Origin: Gymnopilus junonius
Taxonomy: Eukaryota; Basidiomycota; Agaricomycetes; Agaricales; Galerinaceae
NCBI GenBank assembly: GCA_015501075.1
Contig: JADNYJ010000106.1
Coordinates: 62,001 to 126,000, forward strand
Direction of reading: 5' to 3'
Length of the DNA stretch: 64,000 bases
The notes under the pieces are model-generated. The model was not told the DNA's origin and ran no database searches. It saw nothing but the letters and a program-made list of their open reading frames with translations. Made by a program: the position numbers and the translations under genes. Numbering within the stretch: position 1 is the stretch's first letter; every line of letters begins with the position of its first letter. Below are positions 60,584 to 64,000 of the stretch, piece after piece.

Positions 60584-62178
60584 TCATCTAGCGAATGCGG
60601 AAAGAATATTTCTAAAAATACGCAGGGTCGTCTTGGGTATACTGGATACAGCACGATGGATACAGCGACAACCATGCAACGCGTACCACGCTGGAATCCT
60701 ACCACGAAGAACGAACCAGATCTGGAATTTGGTCATACCGGAAAAGCTGTTATCACGATAGGATGCCCATGTGGAGTAACAAAATCTTCTGGTAAATCTT
60801 TCCAACGATCACGATCATAGTAACTACCCATCCAGATACGAGGCTTGTCATATGTCGGGATAGTTCGTGAGACGTTACTGAGGATGTATTCCGTGAAATC
60901 AAGGGCTTGCGATGCTGTGAATCGCTTTTCAATATTGGCTGTCAACATCCTATCAATAAGAGGGGCGAGAAGAGGAGCAGCCGGTATATGATCCTGTTGC
61001 GAAGTCACCGGTCAGTAAATCAAATTAAAGAGTAAGGAAACGTACTCCAAATGTTTCATCAAAATAAATTCCAAGGCAAGCCACATCGTACTTGAATGGA
61101 TCAAAGTCAGGATAACCAAGCAAACGTTCGTAAGGGGGACTATAGAAGCCCTGGTTAACGAAGTGGATTGGTAATATAGGGTTTTCGCCATAGGTTTCTT
61201 TGTCGAGCAGAACCGCACGATCGAAGTCGAATAAGGCATATCGCAATTTTTCTTCTTTCTCGAGTTCGAATTGCATCGAGAAAGTCTTGCGGCGATCTCG
61301 GAAATAGGCTAACCTATTAACTAGAATATTTCTGTGCGCCACGTCCTAAACAAGAAGATGACAATGAGAATGCATAAGAGACGGTTGAACAGAAACAAAC
61401 TCTGTGGAAAATTCGACGGCTTTGAAGAAAAATCAATCCCTGGCAGGTGTCAGAACACAATTTATTTGATTGGTAACGTTTTCACCTTCAGGAGGCAGCG
61501 CATATGGAGGACAGCGTGATACATGGTGGAAAACCACGGTGTATAGTCAACTTCACCCCACCTGCATAGAGGAAGTTGGACGACAACATGCAAGGACAGA
61601 GGACGCTTTTGAACCGACCTAGGCATAACAGCGAACCAGTGATCCTCGCAAGGTAAGAGGTCCAGTACGGGTAATACACAAGGAAATGATTCAAAGTCAT
61701 GAAGACACGATTCATCCTTGAGGAGTTTCGATACCTTGACTTCTTCAGAACCACCCTTTAAGAGTTTAATGGCGAGATGTCGACCCTCATTATCCTGTGC
61801 AAAAACAACACGACCCTTATATCATTCACAGTTAGAAAATAAGAATCTTCCGAATAAACCAGTAGCGCACCTCCCCGTAACCAGTAGCGTAGCCCGTTCG
61901 ATCGTCGTCTGATCCCATGTAAGGATATGGGAAATCAATAGACCCTGTGCAATGTCTGGAAGGCTTCCAATAAGCAAACTTGTTGTCGCTGTCTCCGTCC
62001 GGGAGATAATCATAGAGGGTGTACCCTCGCTCTGCAAACCAACTGCGCATTGAGTCCCACCATTGCCACCTATCGTTTCTGTCAAATTGAATAATACCGG
62101 GGTCAAATGGAATCTGGCCAAAATCTCACATTGTTAGCGAAGGTTGCAAGCATAGATCAAGGCGCTCACTAGGACCAT
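60584..62178 (-). pseudogene. Protein-kinase-like gene, minus-strand copy 5 (3' frameshift)
   Basis: First exon ATGGTCCTA at 62178, exon 2 (ending at 62113) WQWWDSMRSWFAERGYTLYD and SIDFPYPYMGSDDD. It then follows GRVVFAQDNEGRHLAIKLLK, LPVLDLLPCEDHWFAVMPR, WGEVDYTPWFSTMYHAVLHM, GLIFLQSRRIFHR, DVAHRNILVNRLAYFRDRRK, ALFDFDRAVLLDKETYGENP and EKRFTASQALDFTEYILSNV. Up to here the frame is open. Near 60776 two extra bases (ACTCCACATGGG where unit C has ACTACGTGGG) shift the end, so the last 70 residues are replaced by a short tail stopping at 60733. The original C terminus is still readable to 60584. The kinase core itself is complete, so a shortened product is possible. Closest to unit C among the copies by eye. 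Confidence 0.72.
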
Positions 62179-62426
62179 CTTAAAGGTCGCCTGTACCGCG
62201 AGCAAACGCTGATGGCATTTGATACGATTTGTTCGCTGGTGAGTGTCATTGTGACCAGTTGTTACCCAATCACAATCCGGATGGCTCAGTTGCCGATCCC
62301 GGCTTGATGGCAATTGCAATTGGTCATGTGGTTTCATGTTGACTGCATTGTCCCCAAATTGCGCTCTTCGTTCCGATATTATACCCCAAATATACTCCCC
62401 AGTTCGCTTTTGCATTGCCCTTGTCT

Positions 62427-63789
62427 ATGGCAGACGAATTTCGCTTCATTTCTCATCTGCACTTAGGTTTATTGACTGCCCTCACCCTTGTCTGTGTTTT
62501 TTCGACTGCCAACCATACACTGTCAAGAAGGAAGCCTCGCCGTGAAAATGTAAGTTCCTTATTCCATACATAGAACACTCTTGATACTTATTCATTTTTA
62601 GCTTCCTATTGACCTGTCTGCCTGGCGAGCATTTTATGAGGGCGATATATGCATTTATAATGCCGCTTGGAATGAATTTGTCCCCTCTTATCTAGACATG
62701 GGCTGGCTCTGTGGGAATCAGGTCCCGGCTTCCACTCGCAACCTGGAGGTCTTCCGCAACCAGATAATTACCTTTTCCTCAGCGCAAACAAGGTTAATAT
62801 TAACATCCGTGTGAATCGATTCCTTGTCCATAACGGCCTTAACAACATCGCTCGAACAACTTGTGGCATTAAAAGAGATTGCGTCCTTCGTATTCTGACT
62901 GCTGGTGGCCAGGGCGTGACAGTTCTTCGTCTTTTGCGGCGCCTTTCTCAACCTCCTGAATCTCTGTTCGCCAATAACCATATTTTGCCCTTGATCGATG
63001 AAATCATATTTGATGACATTGTAATCGGTGTTTTTCCGAGACTCCTTCTTGACTTGGACTACGCTTTGCTCCCTTTTAACGGAAATTCGGTTGAAGACTC
63101 ATTACACATGATCCTTGAGGCTCTTGAGGTAGGTCCATTGCTATTCTATTTCAAGTCAGCAATCTGAAATTCAATTGGCTCCAGGGCATCACATACCTTC
63201 ACGACAATCGCATTGCACATAGAGTAAGAAATTTATACTTTTCACTTGTCTTGTGCATTCTTGATAACTTGAGACTCTAGGATCTCTTTTTGGACAATTT
63301 TGTCGTGGAATGGCTGCCAGAATCCATGGATGAACGGTCCACTGTGACTCGTCCTCGTGTCTATATCATAGATTTTGAATCAGCCATCGAGTTTCCTGAA
63401 GACTCCTTGGCACATGAACGTCTCTGCTCAGGAGTCCCTGTTCCCCCAAGGGAAATTTACCGCCGACAAATTCCTGCTGAATTGGAGAGTGACGAACCTT
63501 ACAATCCTTTCCAATTAGATATTTGGCAGTTTGGCTTAGATATTCATGAATACCTTTACCCCGTAAATTTTTCCTCTCTCTTTTCAGACAGGCGACATTA
63601 TTAACACACCCTTAGACGGGACTCTCAGAAATTGATCAGCTATGGCTTGATCTTATTGCACCTGGCCCTGGGGACCGGCCTACTGCCCATGAAGCACTGC
63701 TCAGGTTGGATGGATATCTACGAAAGACACCGCCCTCTTCGTTGCATTTCTCAAAACGACAGATGGTACAACAAACTAACAACGTTTGA
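62427..63789 (+). CDS. Diverged protein-kinase-like protein with N-terminal membrane segment
   Basis: Start at 62427 (MADEFRFISHLHLGLLTALT then LVCVFSTA), a probable membrane anchor or uncleaved signal. Exon 2 from 62602 reads LPIDLSAWRAFYEGDICIYN. The frame then seems to move near 62690 to GPGFHSQPGGLPQPDNYLFL and VLRILTAGGQGVTVLRLLRR. A 39-nt exon GITYLHDNRIAHR is followed, after an intron, by DLFLDNFVVEWLPESMDER, giving HRDLFLDN. The metal motif is DFE (YIIDFESAIEF). NPFQLDIWQFGLDIHEYL and LIAPGPGDRPTAHEALLRLD follow, with the end at 63789. The 39-nt exon and the HR-D intron position are shared with the five expanded copies, so it is a distant relative, divergent in orientation to copy 5. 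About 400 residues. The frame change may be an assembly indel or a missed intron. Confidence 0.7.
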
Positions 63790-64000
63790 ATGTAAAATAA
63801 ATATACCAGATGAATAAATCTAGGCTTCTTGGAAGTTGTTTCGGACCATTCGGACAATCATTGCTAGCCCTAACAAAATATGTTACTAGCTTCAATGGCC
63901 TGGACGAGAGAATGGTGCCTTGTCTGATGTGTACTGGTCCTCTAAGACTTAAATAGCATGGATCTGCTTCTGAAAAGGTGCTTCAGGACCTGTCGTAGAT
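63790..64000. other. Window end, no gene seen
   Basis: 3' flank of the diverged kinase-like gene. Confidence 0.4.

Overview
The window looks like nuclear DNA of a mushroom-forming basidiomycete (Agaricomycetes). Genes are split by many short GT-AG introns of about 50-80 nt. The gene families fit as well: F-box-like proteins, PLAC8, a GH5 endoglucanase with a fungal layout, a secreted FAD oxidase, class 3 lipase, P450, and a strongly expanded protein-kinase-like family. The transposons (a large DDE element and Ty3/Gypsy remnants) are of types common in these fungi. No database search was possible, so the taxon is an inference.

Layout. 1-23.4 kb is ordinary gene-dense DNA: a P450 (cut by the window edge), an AGC-like kinase, a small Tc1/mariner-type element, a probable intron-bearing tRNA-His, an F-box-like gene, a small Cys-rich protein, a secreted lipase, a PLAC8 protein, a second (damaged) F-box-like gene, a secreted berberine-bridge-type oxidase and glucose-6-phosphate isomerase. 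23.7-45.3 kb is an accessory region. A two-gene module (a 420-aa kinase-like protein with a 9-nt first coding exon, followed by a small unrecognised protein with an N-terminal PPSY motif) occurs three times in the same orientation (units A, B, C). A fourth, diverged small gene (D) follows. Units B and C are separated by about 10 kb of CpG-poor repeats: two solo LTRs, a Gypsy pol remnant, an inverted-repeat element and a 3.15-kb DDE transposon. 45.9-58.4 kb is ordinary again: a GH5 endoglucanase, a very long low-complexity protein with paired C-x4-C...C-x2-C motifs, and a multi-pass membrane protein. 58.7-63.8 kb carries two more copies of the kinase-like gene on the minus strand, both broken, and a diverged relative on the plus strand.

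How it fits together. The outer parts look like housekeeping and secreted degradative functions with no visible clustering by pathway. The centre is a birth-and-death locus: kinase copies A and B read open, C and the two minus-strand copies carry frameshifts, and the small partner genes are in various states of decay. CpG loss extends from the transposon block into the partner gene of unit B, as expected if methylation of repeats spreads into neighbours. A caution applies throughout: several otherwise conserved genes (AGC-like kinase, glucose-6-phosphate isomerase, the low-complexity gene, the second F-box gene) carry single-base frame breaks, often at short homopolymers, so some breaks may be assembly errors.
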